A stretch of DNA of 64,000 nucleotides, taken from Beverwykella pulmonaria (lineage: Eukaryota; Ascomycota; Dothideomycetes; Pleosporales; Melanommataceae). Positions 1-10,502 of this stretch are shown here, in pieces. The stretch is taken from the NCBI GenBank assembly GCA_001599595.1, contig BCHH01000003.1:2230263-2294262 (forward strand), read 5' to 3'. The position numbers and the translations under genes are program-made. A model generated the notes under the pieces. It was given only the letters and a program-made list of their open reading frames with translations. It did no database searches and was not told the DNA's origin. Each line of letters begins with the position of its first letter. Within the stretch, counting starts at the first letter, position 1.

Positions 1-1679
1 GGCAGTAAGCCCTGCCAGAACCTGGAGGAAGAGGATGGGTCGAGCACAAGTAACTTGACCACGTGCTGCTTTACCCTCTGATGTGTTGTGGTAAGGCTGA
101 CAAGCTTTCAAGGTTGAACAAGCTTCCACAAGCTATCGCGAACAAGAACCAGGTGCTTGGTATATATAGGTGAGGGGCTTTGCAGCGATCTCCGGGGGAG
201 GAAGTGCTACTCGGGGATTGCTTTTTGACGGCCCAACCCAGTGCTAGCCGTGCAATAGTGAAATCAAGGCGCCCCCCAAGAGCCACTGGCGCCGGCGATG
301 AAGCCTGGAAGGTCTGGTTGGAGCTGGATGAGCGATGTCGCCTAGCCCGGGTAAGAGATTGGCGTACCAGAATCACCTCAAAATTGGACGATACAGCGGC
401 GATATGGCGTGCTTGGAAGAAGCAGTCGCGGGGGGGGGAGTCGGCAGCGGAGGCCTCAGAGCGCAACAACCGCGAGAAAGAAGACGAGAACCTGCGCGGA
501 ACTCTTTATGAAGACGTGGTGAGGAGAGCAACACCACACACAGACGTTTTCATCGGGAGCCAAACATGATGGCCACGCTGACCCTAGGTCAAGATGGGTG
601 GTGGATTTTCCAGCTGTGGGCGCCGAGCTGTCGGATCGATGGTCGCCAGCGGCAGAGCAGGGATGTGCGGCTGGGGCGACAGGGATAGTGCGCCACCAAG
701 GGCACCAGCTTGTCCGACCTGATGACAAGATCCGAGCGCGATCCAATGGCATAGCGGCTCTGCGAATTGCGTGCTTGCGAGGTCCAATGTCGTTTTACGC
801 TCAGGGTGGAGTCCGTGTCGTACTTTGCCTGTAATCGGCCCTAACGCCTCGCCAGGTCTCCAGATGTTCCACGCTACCATGACGTACCCGCTGTGCATGC
901 AAGGCGACGGAGTGGAGTCTGCTTTGTCTTCGAGACGACGAAAAAGATTGGAAAGTCCACAACAAAGGTGTGCCTTGAACGTGTTCCGCAGAGGTGATGA
1001 GAGCTGCTGCCCTAGTGCATCGCCATGGCCCAATACTCGGTGATACCGTAGTCTGTTAGGCAGGTGTCCCAACATGGTACTGTGTCCCTCATCGTATAAT
1101 CCCTGCCCCATGGACCGGCGGGTGACGCAGGGCTCACTGTCATGGGGTACAAGCTGCGTGCATTGCAGTTCGCATCCATCACATGGAACGTCCCTTTGGA
1201 CGTGGGGGGTTAATAAAGCTCACCACTGCATTTTGAATTGTGATATAATACAAATACGGCGCGGGCGCGGGTGCGACGCGTGTGAACCGGTGATGCGTGA
1301 GATGGAGGCGCCGTGTCGACTTAAGCTCACAGGCGAGAGATGCAGGTGACGGCCAAATGCTTGGGACGGGAGCTGGCCGCTCGCGAAGCATGGTGGACAA
1401 GAGCTTGGAGGTGCCGGGTGGGGTTGGGGGTGAGCCTTGGAACCGCACAGCAGAGGGCTCACAGTGACAGTGGGGAGGAATAGCTTCTCGCGGCGAGGTG
1501 GCACCTGAGCGACAGACAACAGGTTGTGCAGGACGAGTGGTGATGGAGCCGTTCCGCTGGTGGCTGGTCGGCGGTCGGACATATTTGCGCCAAGCATTCT
1601 GCGACTTCCGAAAACGGCACCCCCAAACAACGACCACCACAACCTTCAGACGTCGCCAGCTCGACTCCCCGTGGCACCC
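1..1679. other. Left flank without a recognisable gene
   Basis: Several overlapping open frames of 60-175 codons occur on both strands, but none resembles a known family and none has a convincing start or intron structure. The last few hundred bases presumably hold the promoter and 5' leader of the TBC-domain gene that begins at 1680. No RNA gene or repeat was seen. Confidence 0.5.
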
Positions 1680-2848
1680 ATGACGAATCTGGACCAGCTT
1701 CTGCTCAGAGGGCCTCTCAATGGGAATCCCGAGGAGGGCCTGAACGAGTTGCGGTACACAATCCTGACGCAGGGCATTCCCGCCAACAACGAGGGCATGG
1801 TGAGTTGGTTCTGCCTCTTACCACTCTTGCTACCCACTATACTTTTTCCATGCCCGCCCCTCGCCTCCGCCTCCGCCTTGCACCGTCCCCTCACTGACCT
1901 CTCTGGCCCAGTCTGAGCTGCGCATGTACATCTGGCTCATCCTGCTCAACGCCCCACCGCTCCGCACCGACGTCTACCTCGACCTCGTCCGACAAGGCGC
2001 GTCGCCCGCCCACGCAAAAATACAGAATGACACCTTCCGCACCTTCCAGGGCGACCCTCTTTTCCGCCGGCGCGTCACCCAGAACAGCATCACGCGTGTC
2101 CTAAACGCTGTGGCGTGGAGACTCAACGACGCACACGAGGCGCGGGTCAACGGCTGGCAGTCCCCCCCAACGCTGTCAGAGTTCGGTGGCAGCCCCGACA
2201 CGTCAAAGATGTCACGGCACTCCTTCACCACCAGCGCTCGGACCGATGCGTCAACCACCAACGACGCTGAGCAAATTGGCTATGTGCAGGGCATGAACGT
2301 GCTCTGCGGTCCGTTTCTCTACGCTTCGCGCAGTGAGGTGGAGGCCTTTACGGGCTTCGAGAAGCTCATCACCCAAGAGTGTCCAGGATACGTGCGGGGA
2401 TCCATGGAAGGCGTGCACAAGGGTCTGGCGCTGGTGGACAGAGTGATGCAGGTTGTGGACTCCAAGCTGTACGCTCACCTCATACACAACAAAATGGAGG
2501 CCAAGATCTATGCTTTTGCATCGGTCCTCACTATGAGCGCCTGCACACCACCTTTACCTGAAGTCCTCCAGCTGTGGGACTTTTTGTTTGCCTACGGTCC
2601 TCATCTCAACATCTTGTGCATTGTCGCTCAGCTGGTTCTGATTCGAGACCAGCTTCTGAACAGTCCAAGGTCAGTCCACGAGTCTCGTTCACCTGCTACC
2701 GATTTTGTACTGACGATCAAACAGCCCCAACCAGATCCTGCGTAGCCTTCCCAGCCTGAACGCTGCCAAGATCATTCAGGTTGCCATGACTTTCGCTAGC
2801 AAAATCCCTGAAGGCATGTACGAAGAAATCATCAACCACGCAAAGTGA
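1680..2848 (+). CDS. BUB2: TBC-domain GTPase-activating protein, Bub2/Cdc16 family
   Basis: Spliced gene with exons 1680-1799, 1912-2669 and 2725-2848 (333 aa; yeast Bub2 is about 306). The introns (112 and 55 nt) keep the frame exactly. The TBC hallmarks are present: the arginine-finger motif IQNDTFR (Arg about residue 83) and the glutamine-finger motif YVQGM (Gln about 166). The N-terminus (LRYTILTQGIP) and the segment around the arginine finger match the Bub2/Cdc16 subfamily rather than general Rab-GAPs. In the family this protein, with its Bfa1/Byr4 partner, restrains the Tem1/Spg1 GTPase at the spindle pole body and so controls mitotic exit or septation. A polar insert of about 35 residues (about 120-160) separates the two finger motifs; its role is unknown. 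The start is the first ATG of the frame leading into the conserved N-terminus. I see no break, so the gene is probably functional. Confidence 0.92.
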
Positions 2849-3780
2849 ATGACGCGCCGGAAAAACAAGAGGGCTAAGTTCCAGAAGAAGCGGATACAAG
2901 AGTTGAATTAGACTATATCACGCTAATCGTGCCGCGACGATGTGTCTCGTCTAGGCTCCTGTGGCCGACATGCTGGCAATGGCATCTGTAGAGAAGAGGG
3001 GAATAGGATTGTGTGGAACCGCTTTGGTATTTTTCCGACGATTTTCTCAACCAAAAGCATGGTCCTGCCAAAAAAAAAAAAGTTGTCTGAATTTAGAAAT
3101 GGAATTGTTATCACAATGGTGGGCTCCTCATCTCTATCATCGGGCCTACAAACAGTGATCCATTCGAATGAAGCCCATCAGCGCCGTCCGATCAAGACGT
3201 ATTGAGTGGAAGCCGAATGCGTCCAGGAGGAGGACTTCGCACCTTCATCGATTATATGTTCAGTCCTTGGAAGCCATGTCAGAGGAAAACTACTGCGGTT
3301 ACGATATTTGCTCTCATTCGCTTTAACGGCCAGCGGGCTCTATCTGGTTTCCTCGTAGAGATTGTTCGGCATACAACACTTGTATATGCCTCTTCTCATG
3401 CATACGTTGGATTTCGATGTTGCCATATCCTCAGTCCCGTCTTCCAAAAAAAAAAAAAAAACACAACTAGCTCGTTATATTCTAAAGGATGCGAAGAGGG
3501 AGATGGCGCAGGTCAAAAATATCTCTAGGACTTATTTAGAGGCATGGGGCACGCGGCATGTGGCAATTGGCGAAGAGCGGGACGACAAAGCTGGAAAATA
3601 TTGGAAATTCAACCTCGAGGCTGGTGGGCATGGCTTCCTTGATCTGTCCCTATGCATGGAAGTTGCCTAGAGTCCGGAACTAGACTTATATTCCAAAACT
3701 GGACGAGTCGCATAGCTCGTTAGCTACTTGAAGCTCCGATCAACTAGTAGTTTCGCAGAAGCTGCATCGCCCTGCTAAAA
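2849..3780. other. Intergenic, no gene seen
   Basis: Short frames on both strands resemble nothing. Two long A runs stand out, at about 3070-3081 (12 A) and 3446-3461 (16 A). The stretch may include the worn 3' end of the NLR relic to its right, but no TPR or ankyrin repeats could be recognised. Confidence 0.5.
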
Positions 3781-3810
3781 TTTAGCTCATTGTCCGGCAA
3801 TATCTCCAAT

Positions 3811-5346
3811 TCATTCTGACAATCTTCTTGCAGAAGCCTGACATGCTGTCATGAACAAATCATGCCAAAGATCACTGTTGTCGAGAAATGGCCATAAGAG
3901 GAGCAGGTTAGCCGTGTCTTTGTGCGTGTTGCGAATAGCGTTGTAAGAGATAACCCATGTCGTTCGCACACAGCAATCTAGGTAGTCTTGAAGCAGCATG
4001 TCGGCCGTAGTTCTTGACTCCATGAGCTCGCTCCATTATTGCTTATAGAACGTGAGGCAGGCCCTAGTTCTGATTCCGCTCTCCTGAAGATACGCACTTG
4101 CCTGTACAATTGCCAACGGGAGGCCATCTAGCAGCTCGAACAAGGGCTCACTGTCCGTTATATCTATCATGACATTGCCAGCCTTAGCCACTCGTATTCG
4201 TTAACCTACTATGTGTTAAGCCCACTACTGCATTTCCTTTATGTCAATTCTCGAAGATAGCCTGGGCTTGGCCTCTATCAACCTTGCCTGGCTGCTGTGA
4301 GTCCCCCAACTGCTCCAGCCGCCAGTCGAATCGTGATTAGGATGGACCCATGGCCAGCACCTGAAAAGTAGCGTATACATCGGAGTCCGCGCCGCACGGA
4401 TCGTATTCACGGTCGACATTGGCGAAAATGAGCAGCTAAGCTGTGTTGTCTGCGTGTGCAAGCCAATCCATCGCATCCTTCACAGCTGCCTCGACATTGG
4501 CGCCATTGTTCGCAGCATATGCCTTACTCGTCTCTAGAGTCAGACCTCGGGGAATCTTGCTTGCACAACTCTCAATGCTCCGTTTGAGGTTATCCTCGCT
4601 TCTCGCGTCCAGCCCAAACACGGAGCTAAACTAGCGGTGGTGTCGCCGCGACTGCTAGCTGCGTTTTGCCTATTCCGCCGAGGCTGTGAACGTTGTGTAT
4701 CTTCTGTCGATGGCTCCGGTGGTGTTGAGGCAGGGGGCCCCTTTGAGCTCCGCCATCTCAGTCAGGCGGTCCACCAGCTTGCTCACTCTTGGAACGCCCT
4801 CGAGGCTAAAGATCGTGCCATGTGTTCCGAAATCTGCAGACGACTTAACTACACGAAAGCGCCACGAATCGGGGCAATGCGCCAACACTAACATTCTCCA
4901 TCCGTTGTATTGCCCGCACACGCCTGCATCTGCTTAAACACTTACTGAGACCCGACATAGAGCCGAGTCGCCGTAGCAATCTCTTTGCTCTTCTTCGACT
5001 CTTCCAACGCAATGTCCTCTCGCCCGGAAAGCATGTTGAAGTGGCCCGGTAGTCTGCGAAGTCGCTGTTGCCTGGCGGCGACCTGTAGCTCTTGAGGCAG
5101 ACCATCTCGCTGGTCTCCATGCTCGTCGCGCACACGGATCTGCCTTAATTACTAGCTAAACTGTGAATAGGGTACGGATATCACCTATACCTTGCATGTG
5201 TGATCCGACGCGTCTTTGAAGAGCGCGCCGTCCGGCAGGGCCTGCGCTTTGATGACCTCTTTCACAGCTCGCGCTAGCTCTTCCGAGTCAAAGCGTCCCT
5301 GGACGTTGTCCTTGACCATCACCCGATGCCTATTCTTCTGGAATAT
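3811..5346 (-). pseudogene. Relic of a patatin/NB-ARC NLR-type receptor
   Basis: Reading the minus strand from 5346 down, pieces of one fungal NLR can be followed across frames. A patatin-like segment (VQGRFDSEEL, then DHTCK before a putative intron) leads to CATSMETSEMV and LKSYRSP, typical of fungal patatin-like phospholipases. Next come ALEESKKSKEIATATRLYVG and an in-frame stop. An NB-ARC follows, with P-loop SLGGIGKTQLAVA at about 4660-4700, FGLDARSEDNLKRS at about 4590-4620, a Walker B-like WLLIF segment, and the GLPL motif (LLDGLPLAIVQASAYLQ) at about 4090-4150. Stops such as KQ*WSEL (about 4030) fit C-to-T change of a Gln codon. The patatin nucleophile region (GTSTGG) and C-terminal repeats are missing, and a deletion joins the two patatin parts. 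In fungi such NLRs are linked to nonself recognition. This copy cannot make a full protein. Confidence 0.78.
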
Positions 5347-5349
5347 CTG

Positions 5350-6866
5350 AATCGAGACAGCATGGCTGCATACCGGCTACTTGGGTGTGTGTAGTGGACA
5401 TTTCGTGCCGAAGTGCGGCGCTGACGGGATGGTGAAGTATCCAGTTCAAGTCCATGCGGTTGGGTTGAGTCAGCTGGGCGAGGACTAGGCATCCGCGAAC
5501 TGTCTATTATTAATTGCGTCTCAACGCTCGTACGGGCGGAAGGAATGGCAGTCTTAGTGAGAGAAAGAGCTCGTCATTGCAGAGTGTAATTCACCTAGCA
5601 AAGGCTAGTCAGCCTGCTAACGTCTATAAGGGAAGCTTAACTACCTTTATTGGGTGCCCTTATTCTTATTAATGCACTCAAGCTTAGGTATAGTTGCGTG
5701 CCAACATAAACTGGAAATTAAGGACGGTGAAGCCATAAACCAGAGACACACTACCGGTAGTTGCATAGTAGAGGAAACATCAAACCATTGCCGCAAAACT
5801 ATATGAGGAAATGGCGCGCAATCACAATTCACCGCCAACAACAGCGCACTTCAAAATATTTTGTCGTGCGATTTACTACTTCCTCCAGCATCAATATATC
5901 CGTTGGGGATTATAGCCTGCTCAATCAGGTGGTCCCTGTAAATTACTGCGTGACAATGCATTAGCTTCAGAACTCTATCTAGACGTCATGAGAGTACCGT
6001 ACCACTCCTTGTAAGATTCGTGGTGGGACATTCGGCTCCTTCGCCAATCACGATAGGAGCCCGATTTTGGAGCGCGAGAGGTACACGGCTCTCCCATGAA
6101 CAGGCCACTAGAGCTATCCGTGCGTCTTCTATACATATCTTTACAAATTTTACAGGTGCGGTGGCTCGCGCTAGGCACTTGTTCATGAGCGGGCCGTGTA
6201 CGATCCGCTATCATATCGTAGCGAAGCTTCTAGGAAGCACCACTACCACCCTGCTGCATGGAATCATTTAGCCGTCCAGACCTCGTCGTCTCAATAGATT
6301 AGCTGCATGGAGGTAAGTTGTACCATTCGAGGGGACAAGATCATTGCTTGGGGTGTCCAACCATGTCGGAAGAGGGGTAATTTGGGAAGAAGCTCGTCGA
6401 ACGAGGTGCTGTTGGGAAAAAAGAAGCGATGTGCTTCGCGCTCCTCGCCCTAACGGAGTCCGGGTGCGATTTAGAATTCGGCTTCAAAAGAGTCCCTCGG
6501 AGCTATTGGTCAATACAGGGGCTGCGGGCATGACACACGCGTCCGCATACACCGAGGCCATCCAGGCTGACTCGAGTCTCTAATCTGATTCATGCCATGT
6601 CATATGTTTGACTTCGTTTAAAACGTCCCTCTCTCGGGCCGATTGCTAGTAGCTAGTAGTTGTGGATATAGGGTTTATATTGATTCCTGGTGTTCAGACG
6701 ACGCAATGTCTCCTCCATTATCCATTCAAAAGTACGATGCCATGTGGCAGGTTTGAGGTGGATCTGCAATTAGAGCTTTGTATGCGGCTTTCTCAGCCTG
6801 TGACTCGTAGATTCTGCAGAAAAGCCTAACTTAGTGGCGATCAAACGAAACACCCGACATGCTTCT
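5350..6866. other. Intergenic / eroded DNA, nothing assigned
   Basis: Short frames only. The lost 5' part of the patatin NLR relic would be expected near 5350-5500, but I cannot trace it. No RNA gene, repeat or transposon terminus was recognised in the rest. Confidence 0.4.
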
Positions 6867-8356
6867 TTATGAACTTCTTCCCGCATCCCCAATCCCAAAC
6901 CTCCACTTTTCGCCATCTTTCCCATCCCACCAACTAAGACTAAATAGCTAACCTTCAAACACACCTTTCTTCAACAGCGCCTTATCGCTGCACCATTCCG
7001 AGCTAGAGGGAATGACTCTCTCACTGAGCATCTCTAATCCCGCTGGTAGCTATGCAACGGCCACGACGTTACGAGGGTTCTGAGGACGAATACGTCGGGT
7101 ATGCGCCGTCAGGAACCCGATTGCCGCACAAAGCACGAATACCACCAACAGGCCTTGTAAAATGCGTGTCGAGAAGACGTTTCGGACTAGCCGCATGTGG
7201 TTCGGGTCACCGATGGTCGTGCTGAATGTAGGTAGTGAGGTTAGATTCGTAACGTTTGTGATTTCTTTCGTGTGCGAGAGCATCTAGGCCATCATGACGG
7301 CGAAAACGTGATTGACACCATCAACCAGCTTCCCAATGTTTTCCTTGCCCAAGAGCTTGTCTGGAGGAATGGAATTCAGACCGTTGACCAAAGCCTTGAA
7401 GTCGGCTTACAGGCGGCTGTTCGTGGGAGAGCCTGGGTAGCTTAGTTTAGAAGGCAGTCATTGACTTCACCTGAATACAAGGGCCAAGTAATATTGTAAT
7501 GACCGATGTAGCTGGTGGTGCTGTAGCTAAACATGACCTTTGATGTGTTTGGGAGTGCTTTAGGTGGTCTTGTCATGTTCGATAGTGAAAATGCTGTTCT
7601 CAACTGAAGTTGTTCAAGGTACGGTCGACACTGGAGAACAGTATCTCTGTCTTCTTTTAATGATTTGACCTGGCCAAACATCACGGTAACCGCTGAACAG
7701 CCATCAGTTTCGCTCTCTGCAATAATGGCTGCAGGCCCTCCTATTGACCCTGGGTCTCTTGAACAAACATTTCATAGAGCATAAAGAACCATGATGCCAG
7801 TGATCGCCTCGTGTAAGATAAATGATAACCTGCGGACGACAAAGCGATAGAGTTTCGCTGTGATCGAACTAGTCGTGTTATGACTAGGAGACTGCCAAAA
7901 AAAAAAGTTGTTTTCCGACCTGAGAGGCATTATTGGACATTGTGAAGCGCACTGATCGCGAAAAAGACAGAGTAATCCTGTCATTAAACTCCCGTCATTA
8001 GAGTTCTCGTTAGACGATACTCGGCCGCGACTGACGTTATAACTCGCAAAGCAGACGAGCGCGGAAAATTTGAAATCGAATGTCACCAACTCTGGAATTC
8101 TCTGCCCGGTTGTCATTTGGCTAGTGGGACCTGGTGTAGCCACGTAGCCCCACAATATCAAGTCCCCTTTGGTATTAAAGCAAGGGTTTATATCGATACC
8201 GAGACTGGAGTTGTTGTTCTGGAACGCATTTTTAAGTCCTAATTCCGTGGGAAATGTGAAATTGCAGCCCGAGATTGCTGTAATATATCCGCCGAACAAA
8301 TCTCCATGTATGTTATTGGGAGGTAGGTTCACAAGAGAGATCGAAGGTGAAAACAT
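6867..8356 (-). pseudogene. Decayed C-terminal half of a DUF3433-type membrane protein
   Basis: On the minus strand a protein can be followed with several in-frame stops. It has an extracellular part rich in N-glycosylation sites and cysteines (8356-7772), a stop, then SLKEDRDTVLQCRPYLEQLQ and TSYIGHYNITWPLYSGEVND (7684-7450), then a transmembrane-like segment ILQGLLVVFVLCAAIGFL near 7130. The cytoplasmic end holds NPRNVVAVA (7050), EWCSDK, GVFEG, a stop, LFSLSWWDG and WRFGIG (about 6900). This order matches the C-terminal half of large fungal DUF3433 proteins as I recall the family; their function is unknown. The N-terminal half is absent. Stops fall singly in otherwise conserved frame, consistent with point-mutation decay. 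Confidence 0.62.
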
Positions 8357-8465
8357 CAGGCTTACAACTATAGCTATGGGTAGGGGTTAACTGCAGATAG
8401 GGGATTTACTGTGCGCCTCGGATCTCGTCCAAGCTGAGATCCCCGCGCACCTGCCCATTACAGGT

Positions 8466-9195
8466 TTATGAATTTGCCTCCTCTCCTTTGTCAACACTGG
8501 TTGCCTGAGCAGCCTGCCGCTCACGCTCTCTTCTTTCCTTTCGCTTATGCTTCCAGATCTTGAATACAACACCGAAAAGCAAGCCTATGATTGAGCAAGC
8601 GATGGAGACAGCAATCCCTGCGATACTACCCGCTGTAAGGCCCGAACTGTTCGACGATTCTATGCGAGGACGAAGTGTCAGCCATGCCCTTTCCAGAAGG
8701 CATCATCTAGGCGAGATTTACTAGCAGGTGTTGACGTTAATGACGTCGATAAATATCCGTCTGTCCTAGTCGGGAAGCTGTAAAGAATCGGTGTGTACGT
8801 GTACGGCCTGATGCAAGTCGAATCGGATTGATAAAAGGGACTAGTGCACACATAGCCTGATGGACACCACCAAGCATTGATCCCTTGATAGTTGCAGCAT
8901 GTAGCATCGAAAGGTAGGCAAAAGACAGTGTGCGATCCGGAACAGCATGTCTGATTGGGGTCACAGATCGTCGTAAATGGGCTTAGCGAGCTCGTTGGGT
9001 TTGGAAATGGTGCTCAAAGAGTCAGTAACGACAAAAGGGAAGATATGAGTCGAAGAGTCACAACCTACTTAGCACACAGGTAGCGATCCTCTTTTGGAGC
9101 GGCTGAACGCGAGTCTCTACAGTTATTCGATGCTCGACAACAACCGATCTTGCCAAAGCGGCTAGTATAATAACTAGGCTTGCGATGCGCAACAT
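8466..9195 (-). CDS. Small Cys-rich, single-pass membrane protein
   Basis: Deduced spliced gene with exons 9195-9069, 9012-8722 and 8659-8466 (203 aa); introns of 56 and 62 nt have GT...AG ends and CTGAC branch-like sites. The predicted chain has a signal peptide (MLRIASLVIILAALARS), a Lys-Arg site near residues 35-36 suggesting Kex2 cleavage, then a compact Cys-rich ectodomain (CDPNQTCCSGSHTVFC, CCNYQG, WWCPSGYVCTS). A Ser/Thr-rich linker, one hydrophobic segment (about 152-172) and a strongly basic tail (KHKRKERRERER) follow. I do not recognise a named family. The layout resembles fungal cell-surface sensor-like proteins, and the paired cysteines recall granulin-like knots, but that is inference. 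It lies between two gene relics yet has no stop or frameshift, which suggests it is still selected. The exon model restores one frame through all three exons. Confidence 0.6.
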
Positions 9196-10480
9196 AATCT
9201 CAGTCTCTAGGCTTCGATAAGAGGAGTTGACAGCAATATCATGTACGGCTTTGAGCAGCGCTGTCCGAGGGAACCCTGGACAATGGACAACAGCATGCTT
9301 TAAGTGACCGAGTTTACCCCGCACATACCGGTACAAACTCTTGATTTCCAACTAATTTTTCAGCTCTCCGTCCGAATAAAGCATCGTCTACCGCACCTCG
9401 CTGCGATGTCCAATCACTAATACCACCTCGTCGAAGAAACAACCAAAGGTTTTGCGCCACCCTTCAGCCTTTCGCCTCCATACTCGACTATGAGCCTGGA
9501 GAAAGGGTTAGCGAGAGCTAAAATTAACAAACCTGGCATCGCTATTGGAGCCTGAGGATAGAATCGGCATTAGTAACCTGGCTTTAAAATCTCGTACACG
9601 CGCGGGGCGAGGGAGTCCAGACCAAGACAGACATAAACAATACACCTCTGCTGCTTGTTATGAAATCACCGACACCTCACTATGAGCAGATGCCAGTGCA
9701 ACAACCTCGCCCTCTGTGGTCCTTCCCACTGATTACGTACCCATGCACGTGCTTAGGTAAATCTCAAGAGCTGCCTAGAAGTACCTGCAAGCTGGTGCTA
9801 GAACCACAAAATTGCGATCCACGATATCCATAGGGTCGGAAAAGGGGTACTAAGGGATGCGCGACGAAGGATCTAGATATGAGCAAGTTCTAATTGCTCA
9901 GTGCGGTACAACAAGGCACGGCAGGATTACTCTGACCGCTATAACGCTATCTTGTGGACCTCAGCGAAAGGCCGAGCCATCATTTACTCTCCCTTGGAGA
10001 CGGAGCTTTCTCACTGGCGAATGCCAAGATATTCCAGGTTGCGCCCGACTATCCATGGGCCCATTTTAGTTCCCGTAGTGGGTCCTGTTTTGGGTACCTG
10101 GTCTGATCCACAGTACTCGCGATCTCATCTACAAGCTCCCCCATGAGCGGGTTTGTAGCGCGAGCCACTGCACGGACAAATTTTGTATGAAGGAGCCGAT
10201 TTGTATAGAAACGCACTGACAAACCCGCTCACGGGGAGAGCTTGTAATTGCTGCTGGAGGTTGTGCTCGAAACGTCTTGGCGCCCTCTGGCCTGGTGGCA
10301 ACAACCTCATGCTTCATTATTTTTTGGGAAAACTTCAACGCCTCTTGCACAAGGTCTGTGCCAGAGCGGGTCAGCCGTCCTCCCTGCACTTGGTCACGAC
10401 ATATGGCGCCGAGTGACCTTCATTACCGTACCATTCCTCATACTTACACTGCTCAACCCATTCCACATATGCACTAGCTC
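9196..10480 (-). other. Unassigned stretch with possible degraded coding pieces
   Basis: The minus strand has several open pieces that do not join in one frame. One at 10389-10129 reads DLVQEALKFSQKIMKHEVVA near its start. Another frame at about 10170-10050 reads MGELVDEIASTVDQTRYPKQ near its start. They look coding in composition but I cannot assign a family. They may be the worn 3' continuation of the NLR relic to the right or a separate dead gene. From 9360 to about 9850 I see nothing. Confidence 0.3.
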
Positions 10481-10502
10481 TGTATCTACAACTAAAGCAG
10501 CA

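Noticed and set aside
71..1111. Overlapping open frames of 130-175 codons at the left edge
   Set aside because: They overlap on both strands in a GC-rich patch, which lengthens chance frames, and none resembles a protein family.
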